This document shows positions 56,380 through 64,000 of a stretch of DNA of 64,000 nt, in pieces (position 1 is the first letter of the stretch; each line of letters begins with the position of its first letter). Under the pieces are notes generated by a model. That model did not search any database. It was not told where the DNA came from and saw nothing but the letters and a program-made list of their open reading frames with translations. This stretch comes from an uncultured Roseobacter sp. (GTDB lineage: Bacteria; Pseudomonadota; Alphaproteobacteria; Rhodobacterales; Rhodobacteraceae). The position numbers and the translations under genes were made by a program. The stretch is from positions 930,001 to 994,000 of the forward strand of contig NZ_CANKYM010000001.1 in NCBI RefSeq assembly GCF_947488185.1, read 5' to 3'.

Positions 56380-57564
56380 ATGTCTGCCTCAGCGCCGATC
56401 ACGCAAGATGTACACACCATGCCGCGCAAACTGCCGGAGGGGCCGGTCAACCTTGTCGGCTTGACCCGCGATGCCATGCGCGCCGCGCTGATCGAGGCAG
56501 GGGTGCCGGAAAACCAGGCCAAGATGCGCGTCGGTCAGATCTGGCAGTGGATCTACCAGTGGGGTGTACGCGATTTCGACGCGATGACAAACCTCGCCAA
56601 GTCGCTGCGTGCGGAGTTGAAAGAGCGTTTTGTCATTGAAGTTCCGGAGGTTGTCTCCAAGCAAGTCAGCGAAGACGGCACCCGTAAGTATCTGGTCCGC
56701 ATCGCCGGTGGCCATGAGGTTGAGGTCGTTTACATCCCCGAAGAGGGGCGCGGCACGCTCTGTGTCTCCTCACAGGTCGGATGCACTTTGACCTGTTCGT
56801 TCTGTCATACAGGTACTCAAAAACTGGTACGCAACCTGACCGCCGCAGAGATTATCGGGCAGGTGATGATGGCCCGCGATGACCTGGATGAGTGGCCGGA
56901 AATTGGTGCGCCCAAGGATGAAACCCGCCTGCTCAGCAACATCGTCCTGATGGGCATGGGGGAGCCGCTCTATAACTTCGAGAACGTGCGGGACGCGATG
57001 AAAATCGCCATGGATGCCGAGGGCATTCAGCTCAGCCGCCGTCGCATCACGCTGTCGACCTCCGGCGTTGTGCCCGAGATCGCGCGCACGGCGGAGGAAA
57101 TCGGATGCCAACTGGCGATCAGTTTCCACGCCACCACAGATGAGGTGCGCGACAAGCTGGTGCCGATCAACAAGCGCTGGAACCTGGACGTGCTGCTCGA
57201 CGCGCTGCGCAGCTATCCCAAAGTGTCGAATTCCGAGCGGATCACCTTTGAATACGTCATGCTGGACGGGGTGAATGACAGCGACGAAGACGCGCGCCGC
57301 TTGATCAATCTCATCGATGGTATTCCGGCCAAGATCAACCTGATCCCCTTCAATGAATGGCCGGGCGCGCCCTACAAACGGTCGTCGAACAACCGCATCA
57401 GGGCGTTTGCGGATATCATCTACAAGGCAGGCTATGCCTCACCCATTCGTACGCCGCGGGGGGAAGACATCATGGCGGCCTGCGGGCAGCTCAAGTCCGC
57501 GACGGAACGGGCGCGGAAATCGCGCCGCCAGATCGAGGCCGAAGCGGGGCTTGCGGGGCAGTAA
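56380..57564 (+). CDS. rlmN: 23S rRNA/tRNA adenine C2-methyltransferase RlmN
   Basis: Radical SAM enzyme that methylates A2503 of 23S rRNA and A37 of some tRNAs. The CxxxCxxC cluster is Cys135, Cys139 and Cys142 ([12 protein letters not shown]). The C-terminal catalytic Cys is in [12 protein letters not shown], and the glycine-rich SAM motif is [11 protein letters not shown]. Length 394 aa is normal. It begins shortly after the IalB gene and is followed by the DsbA-like gene with a TAATG overlap. Confidence 0.96.
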   Translation: MSASAPITQDVHTMPRKLPEGPVNLVGLTRDAMRAALIEAGVPENQAKMRVGQIWQWIYQWGVRDFDAMTNLAKSLRAELKERFVIEVPEVVSKQVSEDGTRKYLVRIAGGHEVEVVYIPEEGRGTLCVSSQVGCTLTCSFCHTGTQKLVRNLTAAEIIGQVMMARDDLDEWPEIGAPKDETRLLSNIVLMGMGEPLYNFENVRDAMKIAMDAEGIQLSRRRITLSTSGVVPEIARTAEEIGCQLAISFHATTDEVRDKLVPINKRWNLDVLLDALRSYPKVSNSERITFEYVMLDGVNDSDEDARRLINLIDGIPAKINLIPFNEWPGAPYKRSSNNRIRAFADIIYKAGYASPIRTPRGEDIMAACGQLKSATERARKSRRQIEAEAGLAGQ

Positions 57565-58301
57565 TGCGCCGACGCGATGCTTTGATCGTCGGAGGGGCCG
57601 TCGCAATTGCGCTGGCCATCCCACCCATTCTGCGACGGCAGACCAGTGCATTCGAATTTTCCCAGATTCCCAACCCGCCTGGCTTTCGCCGATTGGTGCG
57701 CGGAAATCTGTCGGCCAGTGGTGATCTTTTTGCGGGTCTTCTGACGCCTGAAGAAGAAGCGGCGACGGGTCGGTTGCCCGGCAACCTCTGTACCGCGATA
57801 TACCCGCAAGAAATTGTGCCCAAACGTTTGCCCATTGCCGTTTTCAGTGACTATTATTGCCCGTATTGCGCAGTTCTGGACAAACGGCTGGCCGATCTCG
57901 TGGCCAGCGGAGCGCCCATCGATTTGGTCTTTCATGAGCTTCCGTTGCTGGGAGAGCGATCTGTCTGGGCGTCTCGGGTGGCGCTTGCTGGGGGCATGCA
58001 AGGCGACCATACCGCGATCCATCTCGACATGATGCAGCGCGTGCTGCGCCCCGGAATCGTGGGTGTGCGCGACCTCGCGGAGCGTCACGGTCTTGACGCA
58101 CAACAGATGATGGACGATGCGATGTCCCCTGAGATGACGGTCAAGATCGAAGAGGCATTGGCGCTCGGCCGTGCGCTCAGCATCCCCGGAACGCCAGGCA
58201 TGGTGGTTGGTCGCACGGTCGTAGTTGGCGCTTTGCCGTCAGTAGATCTCGCAAAGCTGATCGAGTTGGAGCGCGAAACGCCATTCACTGGCTGTGCCTG
58301 A
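57564..58301 (+). CDS. DsbA-family periplasmic thiol oxidoreductase
   Basis: A 245-residue thioredoxin-fold protein with a twin-arginine-like N-terminus ([21 protein letters not shown]) and an export signal. The active site YYCPYC has Cys99 and Cys102, with cis-Pro in IPGTPGMVVG. It should oxidise or isomerise disulfides in the periplasm. The ATG overlaps the rlmN stop as TAATG, fixing the start over a longer frame. Confidence 0.9.
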   Translation: MRRRDALIVGGAVAIALAIPPILRRQTSAFEFSQIPNPPGFRRLVRGNLSASGDLFAGLLTPEEEAATGRLPGNLCTAIYPQEIVPKRLPIAVFSDYYCPYCAVLDKRLADLVASGAPIDLVFHELPLLGERSVWASRVALAGGMQGDHTAIHLDMMQRVLRPGIVGVRDLAERHGLDAQQMMDDAMSPEMTVKIEEALALGRALSIPGTPGMVVGRTVVVGALPSVDLAKLIELERETPFTGCA

Positions 58302-58310
58302 CACGGATAA

Positions 58311-58330
58311 CGGCCACACAATGGTGGCCG
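58311..58330. terminator. Hairpin between convergent genes
   Basis: A 7-bp stem CGGCCAC / GTGGCCG with loop ACAATG lies between the convergent DsbA-like and YqjE-like genes; the minus-strand side is preceded by TTTTT but no clear U-tract follows on either strand. Confidence 0.45.
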
Positions 58331-58336
58331 AAAAAC

Positions 58337-58669
58337 CTAACGCCGATGTGCCATGCCCTGCACCATGCCTTGCATGAAGGCAGCGGCCAGTGGCGGCATT
58401 TCTTCTGTTTTCGGATGCACCTCGCGTCGGTGATGCCGGTTGTGATCAGGCTTTGATGATCTTGCTGCGGCCATCATCAACAATCCGATGCCCAGAAACG
58501 CACCCCCCATGATCGCGCTGGCCGTCATCGGGTCGGTAACAGTGAGCAGGAGCATCAGCGCGGATGCGCTCAGAAACCCCAGTCCCACCAGCGTCATGAG
58601 CGCACCGACACTGCCCAACGCAAACCGTTGGGCAGTGTCTCGAATATTTTGGCGAAGGTGCGAAAACAT
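58337..58669 (-). CDS. Phage-holin-3_6/YqjE-like membrane protein
   Basis: A 110-residue protein with two transmembrane helices (about 21-43 and 50-69), starting MFSHLRQNIRDTAQRFALGSVGALMTLVG, and a basic His-rich tail. It resembles the YqjE/holin-superfamily III group, which is not necessarily phage derived. The YqjD-like DUF883 gene is directly upstream on the same strand (one base between), matching the yqjD-yqjE arrangement of enterobacteria. Confidence 0.7.
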   Translation of the reverse strand: MFSHLRQNIRDTAQRFALGSVGALMTLVGLGFLSASALMLLLTVTDPMTASAIMGGAFLGIGLLMMAAARSSKPDHNRHHRREVHPKTEEMPPLAAAFMQGMVQGMAHRR

Positions 58670-58670
58670 C

Positions 58671-59027
58671 TTACGACCGACGCGTCGCCATCATGCCAAC
58701 CAGAAAACCGATCCCGGCGGCGATCCCCACTGCCATGGCGGGTTGCTGACGGACCGTTTCCTCGGCTTTGTAATACGCGGCCTCGGCATCCGTGCGCACG
58801 CGTCCTCCGGTTTCGACCGCTTTGGCGTGTGCCGCATCCACTTTCTGCGCCGCGGAGGATTTCAGTGCTGCTGCGGTGTTCGCTGCGCGCTCCTTGGCTT
58901 CGTCTTTCTTGTCCTGGGCCAAGTCAGACATCAGCGCTGTCAGCGCAGCAATGTCATTCTTGATGGTATCGATCTGTGCGGTAACGTCATTCACGTCGGT
59001 TTTGCCGTTTGTGCGTGCCTGTGCCAT
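58671..59027 (-). CDS. DUF883 (ElaB/YqjD-type) membrane-tail protein
   Basis: A 118-residue protein with a long amphipathic/coiled helical region (about 12-90, DTIKNDIAALTALMSDLAQ) and a C-terminal membrane anchor (about 96-118, PAMAVGIAAGIGFLVGMMATRRS). This is the ElaB/YqjD tail-anchored architecture; the E. coli proteins bind stationary-phase ribosomes at the membrane. The start MAQARTNGKTDVN follows GGAGGGCC; 14 upstream codons are not conserved. Confidence 0.88.
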   Translation of the reverse strand: MAQARTNGKTDVNDVTAQIDTIKNDIAALTALMSDLAQDKKDEAKERAANTAAALKSSAAQKVDAAHAKAVETGGRVRTDAEAAYYKAEETVRQQPAMAVGIAAGIGFLVGMMATRRS

Positions 59028-59116
59028 GTGGCCCTCCTGAAAATGAACGGGGCCACGATGTGACCCCATGATGTGCTATTCGGGGAGGTAACGCGGCTGA
59101 CCGTTGAATGGTTCCC

Positions 59117-59968
59117 TCAGCTGCGCCCGGGCAGTTTGTCGCGGGCGGGCAGGTCCTGCCAGTTCTCGATCAGGTGCATGGCGTCGGCGGCGCTGTCGAC
59201 GAACCGGAAGAGCGACAGATCCTCATCCGAAATGGTGCCCGCGTCCGCCAGCGCCTCCCAGTTCAGAATACGCTCCCAGAAGGCACGCCCAAAGAGCAGG
59301 ACAGGCACTGGTTGCATCCGTCCGGTCTGGATCAGGGTGAGTGTCTCAAAGAGCTCGTCCATCGTACCGAACCCGCCGGGAAAAACGCAGATCGCTTTGG
59401 CGCGCATCAGGAAATGCATTTTCCGAATGGCGAAATAGTGGAAGTTGAAACACAGCTCCGGCGTGACGTATTCATTGGGCGCCTGCTCATGCGGCAAGAC
59501 GATGTTGAGCCCGATGGAATGGCCGCCCGCATCCTCCGCCCCGCGATTACCCGCCTCCATCACGCCGGGACCACCGCCGGTGACCACCACGTTCTCCCGC
59601 CCGCTGCTTTCGAGGCTTTTCAGGGTCATCAGCCGTGAAAACTCCCGCGCCTCGTCGTAGAAATGGGACAGCTCGGACAGCGTTTTCGTGCGTGCCTTGT
59701 CCTTGTTTGCCGGGCTGGGAATGCGGGCGCCCCCGAAAAGCACGATGGTGCTGGTGATGTTATGCGCATCCAGCATCATCTCCGGCTTGAGCAACTCCAG
59801 CTGCAGCCGCACCGGGCGCAGTTCCTCACGGCAGAGGAAGTCTTCATCGGCAAAGGCAAGCCGGTAGGCAGGCGCGCGCGTCTGCGGCGTGTCGGGTACG
59901 TCCTGAACCGCGTTGCGGTCCATATGCGCATCGCGCAGCGGGTGGCGGGGTTTATTCATCCGGGTCAC
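59117..59968 (-). CDS. LOG-family (lysine decarboxylase-like) protein
   Basis: A 283-residue Rossmann-like protein of the TIGR00730 group. The nucleotide-site motifs are GGGPGVMEAGNRGAEDAGG and the family hallmark PGGFGTMDELFE. Members hydrolyse nucleotide monophosphates to release cytokinin-like bases or act on other nucleotides; the substrate is uncertain. Several in-frame Met codons near the start (positions 1, 4 and 16) leave the exact start open. It is divergent from dapD. Confidence 0.88.
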   Translation of the reverse strand: MTRMNKPRHPLRDAHMDRNAVQDVPDTPQTRAPAYRLAFADEDFLCREELRPVRLQLELLKPEMMLDAHNITSTIVLFGGARIPSPANKDKARTKTLSELSHFYDEAREFSRLMTLKSLESSGRENVVVTGGGPGVMEAGNRGAEDAGGHSIGLNIVLPHEQAPNEYVTPELCFNFHYFAIRKMHFLMRAKAICVFPGGFGTMDELFETLTLIQTGRMQPVPVLLFGRAFWERILNWEALADAGTISDEDLSLFRFVDSAADAMHLIENWQDLPARDKLPGRS

Positions 59969-60099
59969 TCCAATAACTCATTACAGGCAGGGGGCCATGT
60001 TGTGCGCCAAGATGCAATGGCTTTGCGCCGGATGGATTGCGCGTGGGACACCGGACTTGTATAGGCGCTGCATGTTAATTCTTTCCCTGGGGGAACCTC

Positions 60100-60927
60100 A
60101 TGTCCAACGCACAGCTTGAAACCGCCATCGAAGCCGCATGGGAGGCGCGCGATACCATCACGCCCGCAACCACCGGGGAAACCCGTGAGGCTATCGAAGA
60201 TACACTTGCGGCACTCGACGGGGGCAAGCTGCGGGTGGCGGAAAAGCAGGCGAATGGCGATTGGCACGTGAACCAATGGGCCAAGAAAGCGGTTTTGCTG
60301 GGCTTCCGCATCAAGGACATGGAAATGCAGGCCGGTGGCCCGCAAGACGGTGGCTGGTGGGACAAGGTCGACAGCAAATTCGCGGGCTGGGGCGACAATC
60401 AATGGCGGGCGGCGGGCTTTCGTGCGGTGCCGAACTGCGTGGTGCGCAAATCCGCCTTCATCGCGCCCGGTGTGGTGCTGATGCCGTCTTTTGTGAACCT
60501 TGGTGCTTACGTGGACGAGGGCACGATGGTCGATACCTGGGCCACGGTCGGGTCCTGTGCGCAGATCGGCAAGAAGGTGCATCTGTCGGGCGGTGTCGGT
60601 ATCGGCGGTGTGCTGGAGCCAATGCAGGCCGGGCCCACCATCATCGAGGATAACTGCTTTATCGGCGCGCGCTCCGAAGTGGTCGAGGGCTGCATCGTGC
60701 GCGAAGGCTCTGTGCTGGGCATGGGGGTCTTTATCGGTAAATCGACCAAGATCGTCGACCGCGAAACCGGCGAGTTCACCTATGGTGAAGTTCCCGCAGG
60801 ATCGGTCGTTGTGGCAGGCTCAATGCCCTCCAAGAACGGTGTGAACCTCTATTGCGCGGTCATCGTCAAGAAGGTGGATGCGCAGACGCGCTCCAAAACC
60901 TCAATCAACGAACTGCTGCGTGATTAG
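60100..60927 (+). CDS. dapD: Tetrahydrodipicolinate N-succinyltransferase
   Basis: Succinyltransferase of the lysine/diaminopimelate pathway. The 275 residues form an N-terminal helical region and a left-handed parallel beta helix built from hexapeptide repeats ([38 protein letters not shown]). The start [20 protein letters not shown] is typical and follows TGGGGGAA. It stands alone on the plus strand. Confidence 0.97.
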   Translation: MSNAQLETAIEAAWEARDTITPATTGETREAIEDTLAALDGGKLRVAEKQANGDWHVNQWAKKAVLLGFRIKDMEMQAGGPQDGGWWDKVDSKFAGWGDNQWRAAGFRAVPNCVVRKSAFIAPGVVLMPSFVNLGAYVDEGTMVDTWATVGSCAQIGKKVHLSGGVGIGGVLEPMQAGPTIIEDNCFIGARSEVVEGCIVREGSVLGMGVFIGKSTKIVDRETGEFTYGEVPAGSVVVAGSMPSKNGVNLYCAVIVKKVDAQTRSKTSINELLRD

Positions 60928-61005
60928 ACTTTGCATTAATATCTAAGGCAATTCTGCCTCAGGAATACCCGGCAAAGGTCAGGTGCGAGATGCAATCCGG
61001 CCCGG

Positions 61006-61938
61006 ATGTGGAGCTATCGCATATCTATGCGTCATGCGTCTGTCCCCATATCGTTCCAGACCCTGCAGGTTGTCGGGGACCTGCAATCTGCTGCCGCCAC
61101 CGGGTTTAGTGGTCTGGCAGACCGCCTGAAACCGGCGCAAAAGCAATTGCTGCGCCGTGTCATCTTCGATCAGAAATGCGTGCTGTCTTCGCGGGACGTT
61201 GAGTCAATTCATGCTGATCTGCTGCTTGTGGCCGCCTTGCCTGACAAAGGCCTCGATGCCTTTCTGACCGCCACCGCGCTGTTGCTGGCTGACAGGTTGC
61301 AGGGTGGTTCCGGGGCCGATGATCTCTTTTGGAATTGGGACGCGTTTCAGGATCATTACCGCAAAGGCTCATCACCGGTGCGGGCCGCGGTGATGAATGG
61401 ATATCGCTGGGCTCATACGACGCGCCGCGTCAATCTTGATCGGGCGCCTGAGGGCCGCGATCTGCAAACCTATGATGGCGCCGACCTGATACGGGTATTG
61501 AAGGTCATTGCGCGCTCCATGCCAGCCACCCTGCGCGATCTCGTCTGCGATGCAGCACCGGTGGATACCCGTACCGTCCACCGAACCGCCCTGGAAAACT
61601 GTCTCAAGGGCAGCTGCGTTCTCTCGGAATACGGCGGCTGGTTTCCGGGTGAAGTGGTGGAATTGATCTCGCTCGATCCGGAACATGCCGCCTATGCGCA
61701 TTGCACGGCACTGGTTTTGCTTGATGCGCTGGTGAGCCGGGACGCCAAAGGCCGCATGGCATTCCGCTGGGAGGAACAGGCGGATCGATATCTTCGGATG
61801 CGGTCCGAGATGCGTACGGCCATCCTCGCCGGGGTACGCCATCTGCACGAGATGGCTATCGATTGGTCGCCCTACACCGGTTGGGCGCCGGACCAATTGG
61901 TGGAAAAAGCCGTTGTGGTACCTTTCGCCAAGGCCTAA
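61006..61938 (+). CDS. Hypothetical protein, no domain recognised
   Basis: A 310-residue soluble protein; a start at the eighth codon (MRHASVPISF) is equally possible. It contains many Leu/Ala-rich helices, clustered tryptophans (DDLFWNWDAF, YRWAHTTRR and IDWSPYTGWAP) and four cysteines. No transmembrane segment, signal or common motif is visible. It is followed 9 nt later by another unrecognised gene on the same strand, so the two may be co-transcribed. I cannot assign a function. Confidence 0.75.
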   Translation: MWSYRISMRHASVPISFQTLQVVGDLQSAAATGFSGLADRLKPAQKQLLRRVIFDQKCVLSSRDVESIHADLLLVAALPDKGLDAFLTATALLLADRLQGGSGADDLFWNWDAFQDHYRKGSSPVRAAVMNGYRWAHTTRRVNLDRAPEGRDLQTYDGADLIRVLKVIARSMPATLRDLVCDAAPVDTRTVHRTALENCLKGSCVLSEYGGWFPGEVVELISLDPEHAAYAHCTALVLLDALVSRDAKGRMAFRWEEQADRYLRMRSEMRTAILAGVRHLHEMAIDWSPYTGWAPDQLVEKAVVVPFAKA

Positions 61939-61947
61939 CACACGTGC

Positions 61948-62301
61948 ATGGCAGAGAAAAAGAAACCGTCACGGCAGCAAGTCTTTACCCTGGTTGTTCA
62001 GATTGGACGCAAGGAAGGCGATGGCCTGCCAGCGAAGGCCACAGGCGCAGGTCTGGTTGTTTTTGCCAGCGGGATCGACGAGGCCGAGGCTGTCCGCGAG
62101 ACTGTGGCGGTTCTGAAACAGGCTGACACTGCACCGCTCGACGTCACCGGCTACGGCACGCTGACGGAACGTGAGGCTGAGGGTCATGAGATCGGTGACG
62201 ATGAGCGGGCGCTGATGCAGCGCGCGCTTGATGAGAACGCAGTGATCATCGCACAGATGGAGCCCTTTTACGGCACGCATCCGGAAGTGGAAGCTGATTA
62301 A
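61948..62301 (+). CDS. Small hypothetical protein
   Basis: A 117-residue protein starting MAEKKKPSRQQVFTLVVQIGRKEGDGLPAKATGAG, with alternating strands and helices and an acidic C-terminal third (GHEIGDDERALMQRALDENAV). No Cys, no membrane part and no domain recognised. It lies 9 nt after the 310-aa gene and overlaps the end of the convergent Hint gene by 4 nt. Confidence 0.75.
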   Translation: MAEKKKPSRQQVFTLVVQIGRKEGDGLPAKATGAGLVVFASGIDEAEAVRETVAVLKQADTAPLDVTGYGTLTEREAEGHEIGDDERALMQRALDENAVIIAQMEPFYGTHPEVEAD

Positions 62302-63392
62302 GCCGCGCGTTGGCGTGCCAGGTGAATGGCCTCGAACCACTTGAGCACTTTGAACGCGGGTCGTCTGTGTTGTGGCAGAGAATGTCTTGGGACGTCGGTC
62401 AGCAGTGTTGCTGCCAGTTCCGCCGGGTTACGGCGAATCCGGCCTATGTAGAGACTCTCCAAAGCGGCGCCCGCCACGACAAGCGCGTCGTGATCCGGTA
62501 GGATTAATTGCGTGTAGCGCTGGGTGGCCCCTGCAGTAGCAGACAGCGCGGCAAAGCCGTTTACCAGATGGCGCGCCGGGATAAGGACCGCCTCCTGTGC
62601 GAAGAGGTATTCGACTTCGGTACCGTCGATGATCAGCTGTTGCCGGGGTCCGACAACGACATCTTCCAGCAGCCCAAAGTAGGGCGCCCGCAAACGCACC
62701 GGCGCAAAACTGCCACGAGCCGGTACCGTGCGATCAACCCGGTGCAAGACCGGCACCACGTCACCGCACTGGGTTATGACAGTATCACCGCGCTGCAGAG
62801 TGCCCGCGGCGCGGTAGCACTGCGGGGTTGCTACCATGGCGCTCGGGCAGAGGCTCGGCATCGGGCCAATCCGCTCAACTTCGTCCGAAAGGGCGGCAAA
62901 CACGATTTCCTTTGCAAAACAGGGATTGCCGCGCCCCATCAGCATGTTGCGCAAATCCTGTAACAGCATCGGACTGGCATTGGGTACTGGGACGAAGACG
63001 ATCTGATTGGTGTCGGGTTGCTCAACGCTTAGCTGAGCCCATTCCTGCGATGCGTCCCAGGCAAAAGTGATACGCAACACTTCCGTCCGCGCGACCATGC
63101 TGTTTTGGAGAGCGGCATGCGCAATGCTTTCGCCTTGGACCTGTACCAGGGAAATACCGCCGCCCGGAATGGCGCGGAACGACAGGCTGCCCTGGTTTGG
63201 CCATCCCCTGGAAAATCCTAACAGCTCTTGTGGACGCCCATCCGCCGACGTCCGCGTCTCAAAGACGATGCTGCCTCGGGTTAAAAGGGTGTTGGCATCA
63301 TCCGAATGCCGTCGTTCCGGATGGCGGTCGTCCCCAAGGCCCCGCAGGGAAAACCGACGTTCTTTGTGATCGCAAACCGCCAGCCACGCCAT
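62298..63392 (-). CDS. LamG-like plus divergent Hint-domain protein
   Basis: A 364-residue protein. Residues about 35-160 form a concanavalin/LamG-like beta sandwich (SIVFETRTSADGRPQELLGFSRG and VLRITFAWDASQEWAQLSV). From about residue 190 there is a degenerate Hint-like domain: AAGTLQRGDTVITQCGD, VVVGPRQQLIIDGTEVEYLFAQEAVLIPARHLVNG and LPDHDALVVAGAALESL. Compared with the neighbour, the block-B His is Gln and the Cys-Phe-Val-Ala-Gly start is altered. Its ATG overlaps the neighbour's stop as TAATG. No signal peptide. Function unknown. Confidence 0.82.
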   Translation of the reverse strand: MAWLAVCDHKERRFSLRGLGDDRHPERRHSDDANTLLTRGSIVFETRTSADGRPQELLGFSRGWPNQGSLSFRAIPGGGISLVQVQGESIAHAALQNSMVARTEVLRITFAWDASQEWAQLSVEQPDTNQIVFVPVPNASPMLLQDLRNMLMGRGNPCFAKEIVFAALSDEVERIGPMPSLCPSAMVATPQCYRAAGTLQRGDTVITQCGDVVPVLHRVDRTVPARGSFAPVRLRAPYFGLLEDVVVGPRQQLIIDGTEVEYLFAQEAVLIPARHLVNGFAALSATAGATQRYTQLILPDHDALVVAGAALESLYIGRIRRNPAELAATLLTDVPRHSLPQHRRPAFKVLKWFEAIHLARQRAA

Positions 63393-64000
63393 TATGCGGC
63401 CTCGCTGGAGGCGCGCAGCAAGGCGGCCTCGTATCTTTTAAGCGTTCGCCGCGCGGCCGGGCTGTATCCGATCCCCGTATCAGGGTCTATTTCAGGGAAA
63501 ATCGCGCATATTTCGGCAACGATTTCCTCTTCGAAAATATCCGTGGTCTGCGGTCCGGGCAGAAAGCTCTCGGTCGGGAGGCCTTCGGAAAAGATCACTT
63601 GGTGACGGTCAAACATCAAATGCACATATGTTACCCGACCGCCTTCGCGGGCCCGCACCGATCGGTCGTTGACCAAATCCCGGGCACAGACCAATACTTC
63701 GGGTTCGCCAAAGAGTAACTCCGCGACAGTGTCCCGGATCAGGACGCGGTGCAGTGGCGAGACCAAAAGATGTCCATGTTCACCAAAGGTGTTTGGGCAA
63801 ATGTGAATGGGGGCGAATTTCCCAACGGCGTCGACCTGCCGTGTCCCGATCCAGCGCAGGGGTTGCGGCCCGTCGTCCTGAGTCATGACCATATCGCCAG
63901 GACGCAACCGTTCAACCATCACATTGCCACTTGTGGTTTGGATCATCGTACCAGCGACAAAGCAGGGCACTGATGTCGCGTTGACATAGCCAACGTCTGA
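63392..64000 (-). CDS. Hint-domain protein, C-terminal part (runs off window)
   Basis: The frame is open to the window edge, so the N-terminus lies outside; a GTG at 63970 is internal. The visible 202 residues start SDVGYVNATS and enter a Hint_2-type (hedgehog/intein) domain at PCFVAGTMIQT. Typical features follow: RPGDMVMTQD, LLVSPLHRVLI with the block-B His, and HLMFDRHQVIFSEGLPTESFLPG. The Cys at the domain start and the His suggest possible self-processing, although no C-terminal intein His-Asn follows. The next gene is a degenerate relative. Confidence 0.85.
   Translation of the reverse strand, partial: SDVGYVNATSVPCFVAGTMIQTTSGNVMVERLRPGDMVMTQDDGPQPLRWIGTRQVDAVGKFAPIHICPNTFGEHGHLLVSPLHRVLIRDTVAELLFGEPEVLVCARDLVNDRSVRAREGGRVTYVHLMFDRHQVIFSEGLPTESFLPGPQTTDIFEEEIVAEICAIFPEIDPDTGIGYSPAARRTLKRYEAALLRASSEAA

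Noticed and set aside
58337..58669. Holin-like protein as a sign of prophage
   Set aside because: No integrase, terminase, capsid or lysis genes nearby; the YqjE-type housekeeping explanation fits better.

Overview
This is a chromosomal segment from an alphaproteobacterium of the order Rhodobacterales, most likely a marine member of the Roseobacter group. Three things point there: the regB / senC-regA redox regulators followed by ahcY, the hemD / Mic60-like / hemY block, and GC-rich coding DNA with many ATGA and TAATG start/stop overlaps. Most of the window is dense housekeeping DNA. I see no tRNA, rRNA, CRISPR array, insertion sequence, prophage or recognisable oriC.

Layout. (1) 1-9748, minus strand: a partial membrane-protein gene, hslV, trxA, then a tightly coupled run read as tsaE > amgK-like > murU-like > addB > addA, joining tRNA t6A synthesis, peptidoglycan sugar salvage and double-strand break repair. 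(2) 9796-18539: a PAS-only protein, regB, divergent senC and regA, a GNAT/HD gene pair, a small secreted protein, ahcY, an extensin-like protein and a DUF2853 protein. (3) 18773-21967, minus: DUF1761, EVE, YciI, gpsA, tsaD. (4) 22042-28864, plus: hemD, Mic60-like, hemY, then a copper ATPase and cueR behind a MerR-type 19-bp-spacer promoter, and a thioesterase. (5) 28868-31689: an XRE regulator divergent from a fatty acid desaturase, and an atypical crotonase. (6) 31709-39383, minus: gyrB, lysE, recF, dnaN, dnaA, rpsT. (7) 39542-44930: a PAS histidine kinase, a crotonase, mutM, and divergent ubiE and ubiB. (8) 44960-49574: a thiolase, then an XRE-cupin regulator with kbl and tdh for threonine catabolism. 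(9) 49536-54228: a metallophosphatase and the serine pathway (serA and serC minus, serB plus). (10) 54291-62301: YCII, asparaginase, IalB-like, rlmN, a DsbA-like protein, a YqjE/YqjD-like pair, a LOG-family protein, dapD and two unrecognised genes. (11) 62298-64000: two tandem Hint-domain proteins, one running off the window.

Functional links. tsaE and tsaD both serve t6A. RegB, SenC and RegA link redox state to gene expression and cytochrome oxidase assembly. kbl/tdh turn threonine into glycine, while serABC makes serine. The copper pump and its sensor form a self-regulated unit.

Less ordinary signals: a threonine dehydrogenase lacking all four structural-zinc cysteines; a tandem Hint pair in which the second copy has lost a key histidine; a crotonase lacking both catalytic glutamates; and two related long perfect or near-perfect palindromes, one between regA and a GNAT gene and one between serC and serA. 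No clear new multi-gene defence or mobile system is visible. The Hint pair and the two unrecognised genes beside it are the best candidates for undescribed biology.
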